A stretch of 64,000 nt of DNA from Chitinophaga jiangningensis. Its GTDB lineage: Bacteria > Bacteroidota > Bacteroidia > Chitinophagales > Chitinophagaceae. Location of the stretch: assembly GCF_900142605.1 (NCBI RefSeq), contig NZ_FRBL01000006.1:496001-560000 (forward strand), in the 5' to 3' direction. A program made the position numbers and the translations under genes. Positions 9,605 to 18,762 of this stretch are shown here, piece by piece (position 1 is the first letter of the stretch; each line of letters begins with the position of its first letter). Below the pieces are notes generated by a model. That model was given only the letters and a program-made list of their open reading frames with translations, did no database searches and was not told where the DNA came from.

Positions 9605-12600
9605 ATGCGTAAGAATTCTATTCATCTTATCCTTACTCTGTTAATGCTGCTGTCGGCACCACTCGCATGGGCCCAGCAGGACGTTAGCGGGCTGGTAGTC
9701 GACGACTCGACCTCCCAGCACCTGGTAGGTGTGGTGGTGCTCGTGAAAGGATCGGGCAAAGGAACCACCACCAACGATAAAGGAGAGTTTAAAATCAACG
9801 TCCCGCCCGGGTCCACGCTCTCCTTCCGGTATATCGGCTATCTGCAGAAAGAAGTGCCCGTAACCGGCGGCACCATGGAAGTACGCCTCTCGCCGGATAA
9901 TAAATCCCTCAGCGAAGTAGTGGTAACCGCCCTGGGTATTAAGAAAGAAAAGAAAGCACTGGGCTACTCCATATCGGAAATCAAAGGAGATGAACTCACC
10001 CAGGCACGCTCCACCAACGTAGCCGCCACCCTCGCCGGTAAAGTAGCAGGACTCAACGTAAGTCCCGCCTCCTCCGGACCCGCCGGCTCCAACCGCATCG
10101 TACTCAGAGGTAACACCTCCATCGATAAAAGCCGCAACAACCAACCCCTCATCGTTGTAGACGGCATTCCTATCAATAACGATAACCTCGGCAGCGCCAA
10201 CGAATGGGGCGGGCAGGATGCCGGCGATGGTTTCACCAGCATCAACCCGGATGATATCGCCACCATGTCCGTACTCAAAGGCGGTACCGCCGCCGCACTC
10301 TATGGCTCCCGTGCCTCCAACGGGGTAATCCTCATCACCACCAAATCAGGCAGCGCCCGGAAAGGAGTGGGAGTGGAGTTCAGCAGCAACATCGTGCTGG
10401 ATAAACCCATCGTAAATATGCTCGACTGGCAGTACGATTACGGTATGGGCCTCAATGGGGTAAAGCCTGCCTCCGTAGCTGAGGCCCGCTCCGCAGGGCT
10501 CTTCAGCTGGGGCGCCAAACTAGACGGCTCTTCAGTGATTCAATATGATGGCGTGAGTCGCCCCTACAGTGCGGTGAAAAACAACTTTAAAAATTTCTAC
10601 AAAAGCGGCTATACCTTCACCAACTCCATCGCCTTCAGCGGTGGAACGGATAAAATAAACTACCGCTTCGGCGCCACCGACCTGAAAAATGAAGCAATGC
10701 TTCCTAACTCCGGTATGCGCCGCGATAACCTCAGCCTCAACGTAAACGCCTGGCTGGGCCGCAAACTATATCTCACCGTAAACAGTAAATACAGCCGCGA
10801 AAGAGTTGATAACCGCCCGAGAGTATCCGACTCCCCGGGTAATGCCAACTACTCCATGTATATGCTGCCTACCAGCCTGGATGTAAATACACTCAAACAA
10901 AGTAAATACGACGCACAAGGGTTCGAAGCCCGCTGGGAAGCAAATGAATATGTTACCAACCCCTGGTTTTCGGTTTACGACTTCGAACAAAACGATAAGC
11001 GCGACCGCTTCATCAACTCCGCGGAACTGAAATACGATATCCTCCCATGGCTGTATGCCAAAGGCCGTATCGGTGCGGATATGTGGTACCGTAATAACTT
11101 CGCCATCACCCCCACCGGAACCGCCTACAACACCGCAGGTCAGATCAACGACCAGGCCCGCCAGAATTTCTACGAGGTAAACGCCGATGTGATGCTGGGT
11201 ATGGATAAAACCTTCGGTAAAGACTGGCGCCTCACCGCTTTCGTTGGCGGAAACCAAATGCATAACAAAAACGACAAATTCTACCTGAACGGTAACGGTT
11301 TCTTCATTCCTTATTTCTACGATCAATCAAACCTCAAAACCAAAACCGTTTTAAACGACATCCTCGAAAAGAAAATCAACTCTGTATACGGCTCCGCGGA
11401 AGTATCGTTTAAAAGTTACCTCTACTTCACCGCTACCGCCCGTAACGATTGGTTCTCTACGCTGTCGCCTTCGGAATGGAGCATCCTGTATCCTTCCTTT
11501 GGATTGAGCTTTGTATTGTCAGATGCCTTCAAAATGCCGGAGTGGATCAACTTCCTGAAGGTGCGAACCTCCTGGGCACAGGTGGGTGGTGATACCGATC
11601 CATACCGCCTGTTCCTGGCCTACCAGGTGCAAAATCCATTCGATGGGTTGCCACTGGCCGACGTGAAGAAAACACCGGATGGGCAATATGCCGTACCAAA
11701 TCCTACCCTTCGCCCGCTGGTGAATACCAGCTATGAAGCAGGCCTGGAAGCAAGGTTGTTTGATAGTCGCCTTACCCTGGATTTTGCCTTCTACACCCGC
11801 ACCACCAAAGATGATATCCTGCAAACCACTATTTCCAATGCCTCAGGCTATAATGCAGCGTTTATCAACGTAGGTAAGGTGAAAAATACCGGTGTGGAAG
11901 TATTGCTCACAGGTGTTCCTGTACGCAATAAAAATTTCACCTGGGAAATCACGCCTAACTTCTCCTACAATAAAAACGAAGTGGTATCCCTGGACGCCGG
12001 TTCTACCAGCGTGCTCGTAGCAAACGTGCGTACGTTCAACGCTTCTATCCAGCATATCGTAGGCAAGCCTTTCGGCCAGATAGTAGGGTATAAATTCAAA
12101 CGTGATGAGCAGGGAAATATCCTGTTTAACAGTGCCGGCAAGCCGCTCCAGGGCGATTATACCGCTTTTGGTACCGGCGTGGCGCCATTTGCAATGGGTA
12201 TCACCAATACCTTTACGTACAAGGCCTTCCAGCTCAGCTTCCTCGTGGATGGTAAATGGGGTAATAAAATCTACTCCGGTACCAACGACTACTCCTATTA
12301 CTTTGGCCTGAATAAAGCCACTTTACAGGGCCGTGAAGGAGGACTGAACATCAAGGCGCAGGACCCGGCTGATCCAACCAAATATGTAAATAAAAACGTA
12401 GCTGCACAGGATTACTACCAGAATATCGCATTCACCATTGCGGAGCCATTTATTTATAAGGGAGATTTTATTAAACTCCGTCAGGTCATCCTTACGTATG
12501 CGCTGCCATCTTCCGTGCTGGCTAAATCACCGTTTACCGGTGCTTCGCTGTCGTTTGTGGCCAGGAACCTCTGGATCATCTACAAGGACCTGCCAGGCAT

Positions 12601-12703
12601 AGATCCGGAGTCGAGCTACACCAGCGGTGCCGGTCAGGGTGCTGAAGTAATGGGTTATCCACAGGCGCGCAGCTTTGGTCTTAACCTCAATGTGAGATTC
12701 TAG
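9605..12703 (+). CDS. SusC/RagA TonB-linked outer membrane transporter
   Basis: The 1032-aa product has a signal peptide ending in A-W-A-Q. A carboxypeptidase-regulatory-like domain follows (about residues 28-100), then a S-E-V-V-V-T-A-L-G segment, a TonB plug (about 115-250, VVDGIP and SVLKGGTAAALYGS motifs) and a beta-barrel ending in V-R-F. It has no STN domain, so it should import without the sigma/FecR signalling of the first pair. Its SusD starts 25 bp later. A LacI-type operator lies 215 bp upstream. The substrate is unknown. Confidence 0.95.
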   Translation: MRKNSIHLILTLLMLLSAPLAWAQQDVSGLVVDDSTSQHLVGVVVLVKGSGKGTTTNDKGEFKINVPPGSTLSFRYIGYLQKEVPVTGGTMEVRLSPDNKSLSEVVVTALGIKKEKKALGYSISEIKGDELTQARSTNVAATLAGKVAGLNVSPASSGPAGSNRIVLRGNTSIDKSRNNQPLIVVDGIPINNDNLGSANEWGGQDAGDGFTSINPDDIATMSVLKGGTAAALYGSRASNGVILITTKSGSARKGVGVEFSSNIVLDKPIVNMLDWQYDYGMGLNGVKPASVAEARSAGLFSWGAKLDGSSVIQYDGVSRPYSAVKNNFKNFYKSGYTFTNSIAFSGGTDKINYRFGATDLKNEAMLPNSGMRRDNLSLNVNAWLGRKLYLTVNSKYSRERVDNRPRVSDSPGNANYSMYMLPTSLDVNTLKQSKYDAQGFEARWEANEYVTNPWFSVYDFEQNDKRDRFINSAELKYDILPWLYAKGRIGADMWYRNNFAITPTGTAYNTAGQINDQARQNFYEVNADVMLGMDKTFGKDWRLTAFVGGNQMHNKNDKFYLNGNGFFIPYFYDQSNLKTKTVLNDILEKKINSVYGSAEVSFKSYLYFTATARNDWFSTLSPSEWSILYPSFGLSFVLSDAFKMPEWINFLKVRTSWAQVGGDTDPYRLFLAYQVQNPFDGLPLADVKKTPDGQYAVPNPTLRPLVNTSYEAGLEARLFDSRLTLDFAFYTRTTKDDILQTTISNASGYNAAFINVGKVKNTGVEVLLTGVPVRNKNFTWEITPNFSYNKNEVVSLDAGSTSVLVANVRTFNASIQHIVGKPFGQIVGYKFKRDEQGNILFNSAGKPLQGDYTAFGTGVAPFAMGITNTFTYKAFQLSFLVDGKWGNKIYSGTNDYSYYFGLNKATLQGREGGLNIKAQDPADPTKYVNKNVAAQDYYQNIAFTIAEPFIYKGDFIKLRQVILTYALPSSVLAKSPFTGASLSFVARNLWIIYKDLPGIDPESSYTSGAGQGAEVMGYPQARSFGLNLNVRF

Positions 12704-12728
12704 TCACCAATTTCTAAATCAGCGAACT

Positions 12729-14303
12729 ATGATCCGTAACATATATAAAACACTGTCGGTGCTGGCCCTGGGAGCCATGCTGAGCATGGTGTCGTGTACC
12801 AAGAATTTTGAAAAGATCAATACAGATCCTACCTCGGCGCCGAATGTGCCGCCTTCCATTAAACTAACGAGAGGGTTAATCTATACCTCCGGCGGGGAAT
12901 ATGAGGCCTGGCGTGCTAATATCATTTACTGTGGTATGATGATACAGCATTTTGCCTCGCTGAACCTAACATACGTAGGGGATAAATACCTGTATAACGA
13001 TGATTATTCCGGTGCTGCCTTTAACTCCTTTTATCCGAACGGGTTAAAGATCATCACGGATATGATGACGCAAACGGAGAATGATCCTGCTAATGTAAAC
13101 TATGCGGCGATTGCGCATATTCTGCGGGTGGTGATATTGCAGCGTTTGACCGACTTATATGGGGATGTGCCTTACAGTCAGGCCAGCAAAGGATTTACAG
13201 ATTTAACCTTCTATCCTGCCTACGATCAGCAATCTGCTATTTATGCCGGCCTGGCAGCCGAGCTGGAAACAGCTGCGGGCATGCTGGATGCGTCAAAGGC
13301 GTCTCCCGGCGATGCGGATATTACCGGCTACCGGGGGGATGTCACCAAATGGAAAAAGCTGGCTTATTCCCTCATGCTTCGTATAGGCATGCGGTTAAGT
13401 AAAAAGTCGGACCAGACGCAGGCCCGCACTATTGTACAAAAAGCCATTGCCGGCGGGGTATTTACGGACAGGTCGGAGGTATTTTACATTCGCCATGTAG
13501 ATGGAGATTACGATAATCCCAACAGCCACGTAATAGGCACTTATGGTAACTCCCGCGGCCAAACGAATAAGGATAACCTGGCGATTAAATATTCCAAATC
13601 TTTCATTGATATGCTGAAAGCGAAGGGTGATCCGCGTTTGCAGATTATCAGTGAATTACCGAAGGCGGATTCTACACCGGGTGGTTCCGATTTGCCGGCA
13701 CTGCAAAAAGGCTTGCGTAACGGTTACGACAACACGTCGGATCCGGTATACGGCATTGCCTCCGTGGACGATGCCAACCTCGCGCATTACTCACAGCCTA
13801 AGCAGGTATTGGTACTGGCTAACTCGCCTAATATTTTCCTTACCTACAGTGAGGTGCAGCTGATGCTGGCTGAAGCCGCCGCCCGCGGCTGGACTACCGG
13901 TACGCCTGCCACTTACTTTATAGAAGGGGTGAAGGCAGGTATCTGGCAATACACCCTTTATTCCTCTTCCATTGCTTACAATGATGCAGCGGCTACCACT
14001 TATGCCACTGCGCAGTCCGCGGCGCTTGCAGGTGGCCTCACTGCACAGTTACGGGCCATCAACGAGCAGTATTACATCACTACATTGCTGAATGAATACG
14101 AGGCATATGCCAACTGGCGCCGTACAGGCTATCCTGTGCTTACGCCGGTGAATTATAAGAATAACGAAACCAATGGGCAGATACCGAGACGGCTGCGTTA
14201 CCCGCGTGGGGAATACAACTCTAATGCTACTAATATAAATGCAGCAGTGGCAGCGCAGGGGGCGGATTTGTTTACCACGCCGGTTTGGTGGGATAAGCCG
14301 TAG
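12729..14303 (+). CDS. SusD/RagB-like outer membrane lipoprotein
   Basis: The 524-aa product has a lipoprotein signal with V-S-C-T-K (Cys about residue 23), followed by F-E-K-I-N-T-D-P. A D-P-R-L motif lies mid-protein, R-R-T-G-Y-P near residue 460 and a terminal W-W-D-K-P. These are SusD-like_2 features. It is the surface binding partner of the SusC at 9605, in the same operon. A MITE-like element and a terminator follow. Confidence 0.93.
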   Translation: MIRNIYKTLSVLALGAMLSMVSCTKNFEKINTDPTSAPNVPPSIKLTRGLIYTSGGEYEAWRANIIYCGMMIQHFASLNLTYVGDKYLYNDDYSGAAFNSFYPNGLKIITDMMTQTENDPANVNYAAIAHILRVVILQRLTDLYGDVPYSQASKGFTDLTFYPAYDQQSAIYAGLAAELETAAGMLDASKASPGDADITGYRGDVTKWKKLAYSLMLRIGMRLSKKSDQTQARTIVQKAIAGGVFTDRSEVFYIRHVDGDYDNPNSHVIGTYGNSRGQTNKDNLAIKYSKSFIDMLKAKGDPRLQIISELPKADSTPGGSDLPALQKGLRNGYDNTSDPVYGIASVDDANLAHYSQPKQVLVLANSPNIFLTYSEVQLMLAEAAARGWTTGTPATYFIEGVKAGIWQYTLYSSSIAYNDAAATTYATAQSAALAGGLTAQLRAINEQYYITTLLNEYEAYANWRRTGYPVLTPVNYKNNETNGQIPRRLRYPRGEYNSNATNINAAVAAQGADLFTTPVWWDKP

Positions 14304-14364
14304 GAGGTTTAACAGCGCCCGTTTGAATGCTACGGTATAAAGGGTAGCAGCCATATTAATTCGT

Positions 14365-14497
14365 GTAGAGACGCCTCGCAGGCGTCTATTCGGGTAAATC
14401 TATACTTCAATCTTCGCTAAAATCAATTATGTATTGATCTTAGCGAAGATCGCGAAGGAGATTATGTTTTGATAGACGGGAGGCCTTACCTCTCTAC
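14365..14497. repeat. MITE-like palindromic element
   Basis: The element is bounded by the inverted 7-mer GTAGAGA (14365-14371) and TCTCTAC (14491-14497). Inside are a perfect hairpin AGACGCCT-CGC-AGGCGTCT (14369-14387) and a 17-bp near-perfect hairpin with arms starting ATCTTCGCTAA (14410) and ending TTAGCGAAGAT (14450). It has no coding capacity. It resembles short interspersed palindromic repeats, but only one copy is in the window, so mobility is inferred. Confidence 0.5.
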
Positions 14498-14549
14498 GCG
14501 GAACAAAACGGACACCAATCAGCAAAAATTAATAGATAAAGCCATTGAA

Positions 14550-14590
14550 AGCGTAACAGCAGCATTCCTCACTGTTGTTACGCTTTTTTA
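14550..14590 (+). terminator. intrinsic terminator after the susD at 12729-14303
   Basis: Arms 14550-14562 and 14572-14584 pair over 13 bp with one G-T wobble around a 9-nt loop and are followed by a run of T. It lies 247 bp after the susD stop, beyond the MITE-like element. Confidence 0.8.
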
Positions 14591-14663
14591 TTTCAGGGGG
14601 CCATAGTGTAAATTCTACGCAATCTTACCCCGAAAAAAATCTTAAAAAAATTTTAACAAAATA

Positions 14664-14695
14664 TTTGTGTTGCATGGAAAGTTTAACTAAGTTTG
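14664..14695 (+). promoter_or_regulatory. predicted sigma-A promoter for the susC at 15460
   Basis: TTTG (14664-14667) and TAAGTTTG (14688-14695) are separated by 20 bp. This matches the Bacteroidota TTTG / TAnnTTTG promoter layout exactly. Transcription would start near 14702, with the LacI-type operator about 45 bp downstream. Confidence 0.6.
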
Positions 14696-14746
14696 ATATT
14701 AGAAAGCAGTAGGATAGATCCGGCTTTCTTTTTTTAGATACAGTAG

Positions 14747-14760
14747 CTAAAACGTTTTAC
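14747..14760. promoter_or_regulatory. predicted LacI-type operator (copy 2)
   Basis: CTAAAACGTTTTAC matches the palindrome at 21093 at 13 of 14 positions. It sits just downstream of the predicted start of transcription for the susC at 15460, a place where a bound repressor could block elongation or initiation. Confidence 0.65.
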
Positions 14761-14877
14761 TGCTGTATTTTGACCTTACAACGAATGCAACGATTAACTA
14801 GGACAGACCAAAATCGAAGAGTTAAGTAAGAGAGCCAAGTGTAGCGTTTATCCTGAAAATACAATACCAACGAATTG

Positions 14878-15430
14878 CTTAACATGAGTTAATAGAGTAC
14901 GTAGTTATCAACCAGTTTTTTGCAAACGATGAGAAAGTGAACTTTGCTTTAGGAAAAAGGTGACGCTATAATATCTCCCTGATCTCAGCAACAGTACAAA
15001 CACAATTGAAGGTATGACCTGCATCAAAGTCAATGTAGACTTATGTTTGCAAGTGATAACTCCATCGCTGCATGATTGCTTTATGCCGGTTTTTCCACCG
15101 CGAAAAATTTCGGAGCGGCACTGCTATACCCAGTGTACAACCTATTATATTCAAAATCTGTGAATTATAAAATCACTTAACAGTTAGCATGAATTAAAAC
15201 AGAAAGGCAATTATTATCAACCACTTATTGCACACGATGTAACGGAGTAACTGCTTACCAGTAAGTACCAGCAAGGATTTCCGGCGATAAACAACTATTC
15301 AGGCCCGCATGGCCTGCAGGACTTTTCATGCCATCACATCACTGCAATCACATTTTTTTAAACCGGTTTTATCAACAGTAAAATAACGGACAGCCACTGC
15401 TATGCCCGGTGCTGAACGGAATATGTTCAC
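14878..15430 (+). repeat. degenerate direct duplication in the susC leader
   Basis: Two related blocks follow each other. Both begin with a TTA(A/G)CATGA(G/A)TTAA stretch (about 14878 and 15184), continue with TTATCAACCA (14905 and 15214), and end with CACTGCTAT(A/G)CCC (15118 and 15398) and a TATTC/TGTTC-type end. The copies differ by many substitutions and some indels. No conserved reading frame was seen, so the conserved unit is likely an RNA or DNA feature. Confidence 0.5.
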
Positions 15431-15459
15431 TTTCTAATTATCTCTTAAATCAGTAAACC

Positions 15460-18400
15460 ATGAAAAGATCGCTAACCTTACTTGCGGTCCTTTTGGCGGT
15501 ATGCAGCCAAATCGTTTCTGCGCAGGATCAACGTAATATCTCCGGCGTAGTGCACGATGCAAAAGGAAACCCATTGCCAGGGGTAACAATTCTGCAAAAA
15601 GGTACCAAAACAGGTACCACCACCGATGCTTCCGGTAAATTTACGCTCTCCGTACCAAGCGGCTCCGTGCTCCAGGTATCCATGGTGGGCTACGGTAAAA
15701 CAGAAGTAAATGTTACAGCTAAACCTACGGTTGATATTTTATTACAGGAAGATGCCAAAGGCCTCGGTGAAGTAGTGGTTACGGCACTGGGTATCAAACA
15801 AAGTCGTAAATCACTCGGCTACGCGGTATCTACCGTAAAAGGAGATGAGCTCACCGTAGCCGGTACCACCCTAAACCCTGTACAGGCGCTGTACGGAAAG
15901 GCTGCCGGTGTTGGGGTTATTGCCGGATCTTCCGGCCCGATGGGGGGGATTAATATTAAAGTACGCGGGGCTGCCAGCCTTACCGAAGGCGCCAATAACC
16001 GCCCCTTGTTTGTAGTAGACGGTGTCGTAATCCGCGATGAAAATACGTCTATGGCTACACGCGATTACGATCCTCTGCACTCTGTTGACTATGGTACAGG
16101 TATCAACGATATTAACCCGGATGACATTGAATCCATCGATATCCTCAAAGGCGCTAAAGCCACCGCCCTCTACGGGGAAAAAGGAGCCAACGGGGTAATG
16201 ATGATCACCACCAAATCCGGCGCCCATGCCAAAGGCTTCGGGGTAACGGTATCGCACCAACGTAGCATAGAACAACCTGTGAACTACATTAAATTCCAGA
16301 ATGATTTTGGTTCCGGCACCTCCATTTATGATACTACCTATAAAGTAATCAATGGCGTTAGAACCAGGGCTTTTAACCCAAGCCGTTTCAGCTTCGGTCC
16401 TAAACTGGATAATGCTGCCGCAGTTTATTTTGATGGCACTACCCGCAACCTTAGCGCAGTACCGGACAACTTTATGAGCCTGTTCCAGAACGGTAGCTCC
16501 AACCGAACCAACGTGGCCATCTCTGGTAGCAACGATAAAGGAAGTATGCGCCTGTCGTATACCAACAACGGTTACGATGATATCCTGGAAAACTCCTGGC
16601 AAAAACAAAATACTTTCAGTTTCAACGGCTCCATGAAAGCAAGCAAGTTTGCCCAGTTTGACGTAACCGCCAACTTATTCAGTGTAAAATCTAATAACCG
16701 TCGGCCTTCCATTGATGGACTGGTAGCATGGGGTATGAACCGCGAATACGACTTCGATCAACTCCGTCCTTTCTATGTCGACTCCACAGGCCACCGCCCG
16801 GATCTCGATGCAGCGGGCTTGCCAACTATGGTATCAAAGATGTTTGACTTCTGGTGGAACCAGAATCAAAACTTCAACACCGACCAGAAAACACACCTGA
16901 TCTCCTCAGCTAAAGTTACCCTCAACTTTACAAATGATATCAGTATGGTGACTCTTATCGGTATCGACTATACGAATACTGACTTTGTTAAGAAAGAAAA
17001 AGAAACCAGAATCTATCCTAAAATTCAGGGTGGTACCTATAGTCTGAAACGAAATAACTACACCATTCAAACGTATCAGTCGCACTTTACCTATAACCAT
17101 GACTTTATAAATAATAACCTGCATGTGTATGCCCTTGCTGGTGGCGCCATCCAGCAGGATAATAATAACAGTGTATTCGCCAGCAGTACAGGCGGCTTCC
17201 GCATCCCGGGCTGGTTTTCCATTGACAACAGCAGTAGTTTCCCTTCCCTGGACGCAGCTAATAAGGCCAGAACTTCTACCAGAGGAAGCCGGGTAGTATA
17301 CAGCGTATTCGGATCCTTACAGTTCGCCTGGAAAGACCGCTACTTCCTGGAGGCTACCAACAGGAACGACTGGAACTCCACATTGGCTCCGGAATTGAAT
17401 CACTTCAATTATCCAAGTCTGTCCTTTACCTGGGATTTTACCAAAGATCTCCGCATTCCTAAGTTGAATTATGGTAAGTTCCGCATTGGCTGGGCAGACG
17501 TTGGAAAGGGTACCGCCGATAACTATTTTGCTTTCCAATATTATGAGATGGGAAGCATAGTGGGCTATAATAACGCATCAATTATCAGCGTGCAAAAAGC
17601 CATGTTTGCCAATCAGATCCGTCCGGAACGTAAACGTGAGTACGAACTGGGCTTTGAAGCAGGATTCTTTGAGAAAAGCCGTTTGCAGGCCGACTTCTCC
17701 TTCTACACCAACAATGTGTATAACCAGATCATGCCGGTGACCTTATCTGCCACCACAGGTGCGGAACAAATCCGTATCAATGCCGGTAATGTGAAAAATT
17801 GGGGTTATGAACTGATGGTGAAAGGCTTCCCTGTTATGACCAACAATCTCACCTGGACACTCGGTGTAACAGCTGCTACCCAACGCTCCAAAGTATTGAA
17901 GCTCTACCCGGGTATCAAGGTAAACCCAATCAGTGGTAATGCCGGCTTCCGTGTAGTGGCTGAAGAAGGCCGCCCGGTGAATGATATCAAAATGTATGAC
18001 TACCTGAAAGATGAAAACGGTAACAAGGTGGTAAACGCCAACGGTTTGTATCAGCTTAGCAATGATATGAAAACAGTAGGTAACACCCAATCCAAAGTAC
18101 TCGGGGGTATTTTCTCCGACCTGCGCTACAAAAGTCTGAACTTCCATATTGGTATTGATTATAAATTCGGCGGCAGTATCTTCTCCTATACCAACTACTA
18201 TCTCACAGGGCTGGGTGTTACTGAAAACACACTGGCATACAGAGATACTGAGCACGGTGGATTAACATACTATATCGATAAAACTACCAACAAACCGGTT
18301 AAATTCGATGGCGCTACTGCTCCGGCACAGGCTAAAGATAACAGGCTGTATCATGATGGTATGATCCTCGATGGCGTGAAAGCCGTAACGGATGCGAATG

Positions 18401-18744
18401 GCACGGTGAAATATGAAAAGAATGATATCATTACTTCTGCTACTGCTTACTACCAGACTTACATCAATGACCTGAGCACAGGTTGGGGACCAGACAGATT
18501 ATATAAAAACGATTACATCAAGCTGCGTGAACTGGCGTTGTCATACGACGTTCCACGCAAATGGCTGCAGCCACTGCATCTGCAAGGTGTAAAGGTAACA
18601 GCTGCCGCACGTAACCTCTTCTATCTGTATAAAACTTTGCCAAATGTAGACCCTGAGTCTACCCTGGGCTCAGATGTGTATATCGAGAATTCATTCTACC
18701 CATCTGTACGTAGCTATAGCCTTGGTTTAAGTGTTAGTTTCTAA
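15460..18744 (+). CDS. SusC/RagA TonB-linked outer membrane transporter
   Basis: The 1094-aa product has a signal peptide ending in V-S-A-Q. A carboxypeptidase-regulatory-like domain follows (about residues 28-100), then G-E-V-V-V-T-A-L-G, a plug (about 115-260, VVDGVV and DILKGAKATALYG motifs) and a barrel ending in V-S-F. It has no STN domain. It pairs with the SusD 18 bp downstream and lies behind a very long leader with a LacI-type operator. The substrate is unknown. Confidence 0.95.
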   Translation: MKRSLTLLAVLLAVCSQIVSAQDQRNISGVVHDAKGNPLPGVTILQKGTKTGTTTDASGKFTLSVPSGSVLQVSMVGYGKTEVNVTAKPTVDILLQEDAKGLGEVVVTALGIKQSRKSLGYAVSTVKGDELTVAGTTLNPVQALYGKAAGVGVIAGSSGPMGGINIKVRGAASLTEGANNRPLFVVDGVVIRDENTSMATRDYDPLHSVDYGTGINDINPDDIESIDILKGAKATALYGEKGANGVMMITTKSGAHAKGFGVTVSHQRSIEQPVNYIKFQNDFGSGTSIYDTTYKVINGVRTRAFNPSRFSFGPKLDNAAAVYFDGTTRNLSAVPDNFMSLFQNGSSNRTNVAISGSNDKGSMRLSYTNNGYDDILENSWQKQNTFSFNGSMKASKFAQFDVTANLFSVKSNNRRPSIDGLVAWGMNREYDFDQLRPFYVDSTGHRPDLDAAGLPTMVSKMFDFWWNQNQNFNTDQKTHLISSAKVTLNFTNDISMVTLIGIDYTNTDFVKKEKETRIYPKIQGGTYSLKRNNYTIQTYQSHFTYNHDFINNNLHVYALAGGAIQQDNNNSVFASSTGGFRIPGWFSIDNSSSFPSLDAANKARTSTRGSRVVYSVFGSLQFAWKDRYFLEATNRNDWNSTLAPELNHFNYPSLSFTWDFTKDLRIPKLNYGKFRIGWADVGKGTADNYFAFQYYEMGSIVGYNNASIISVQKAMFANQIRPERKREYELGFEAGFFEKSRLQADFSFYTNNVYNQIMPVTLSATTGAEQIRINAGNVKNWGYELMVKGFPVMTNNLTWTLGVTAATQRSKVLKLYPGIKVNPISGNAGFRVVAEEGRPVNDIKMYDYLKDENGNKVVNANGLYQLSNDMKTVGNTQSKVLGGIFSDLRYKSLNFHIGIDYKFGGSIFSYTNYYLTGLGVTENTLAYRDTEHGGLTYYIDKTTNKPVKFDGATAPAQAKDNRLYHDGMILDGVKAVTDANGTVKYEKNDIITSATAYYQTYINDLSTGWGPDRLYKNDYIKLRELALSYDVPRKWLQPLHLQGVKVTAAARNLFYLYKTLPNVDPESTLGSDVYIENSFYPSVRSYSLGLSVSF

Positions 18745-18762
18745 CCGAAAAATTGTCTACAA

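Larger units (their letters stand above)
14304..15459. other. long intergenic region with repeat, terminator, promoter, operator and duplicated leader
   Basis: This 1156-bp gap holds no convincing gene. It contains a palindromic MITE-like element (14365-14497), a terminator (14550-14590), a Bacteroidota promoter (14664-14695), a LacI-type operator (14747-14760) and a degenerate leader duplication (14878-15430). If the promoter is right, the susC at 15460 has an untranslated leader of about 760 nt. Confidence 0.7.

Noticed and set aside
15871..16608. 245-aa minus-strand ORF inside the susC at 15460
   Set aside because: A shadow frame of a well-supported transporter gene; no domain or signal peptide.
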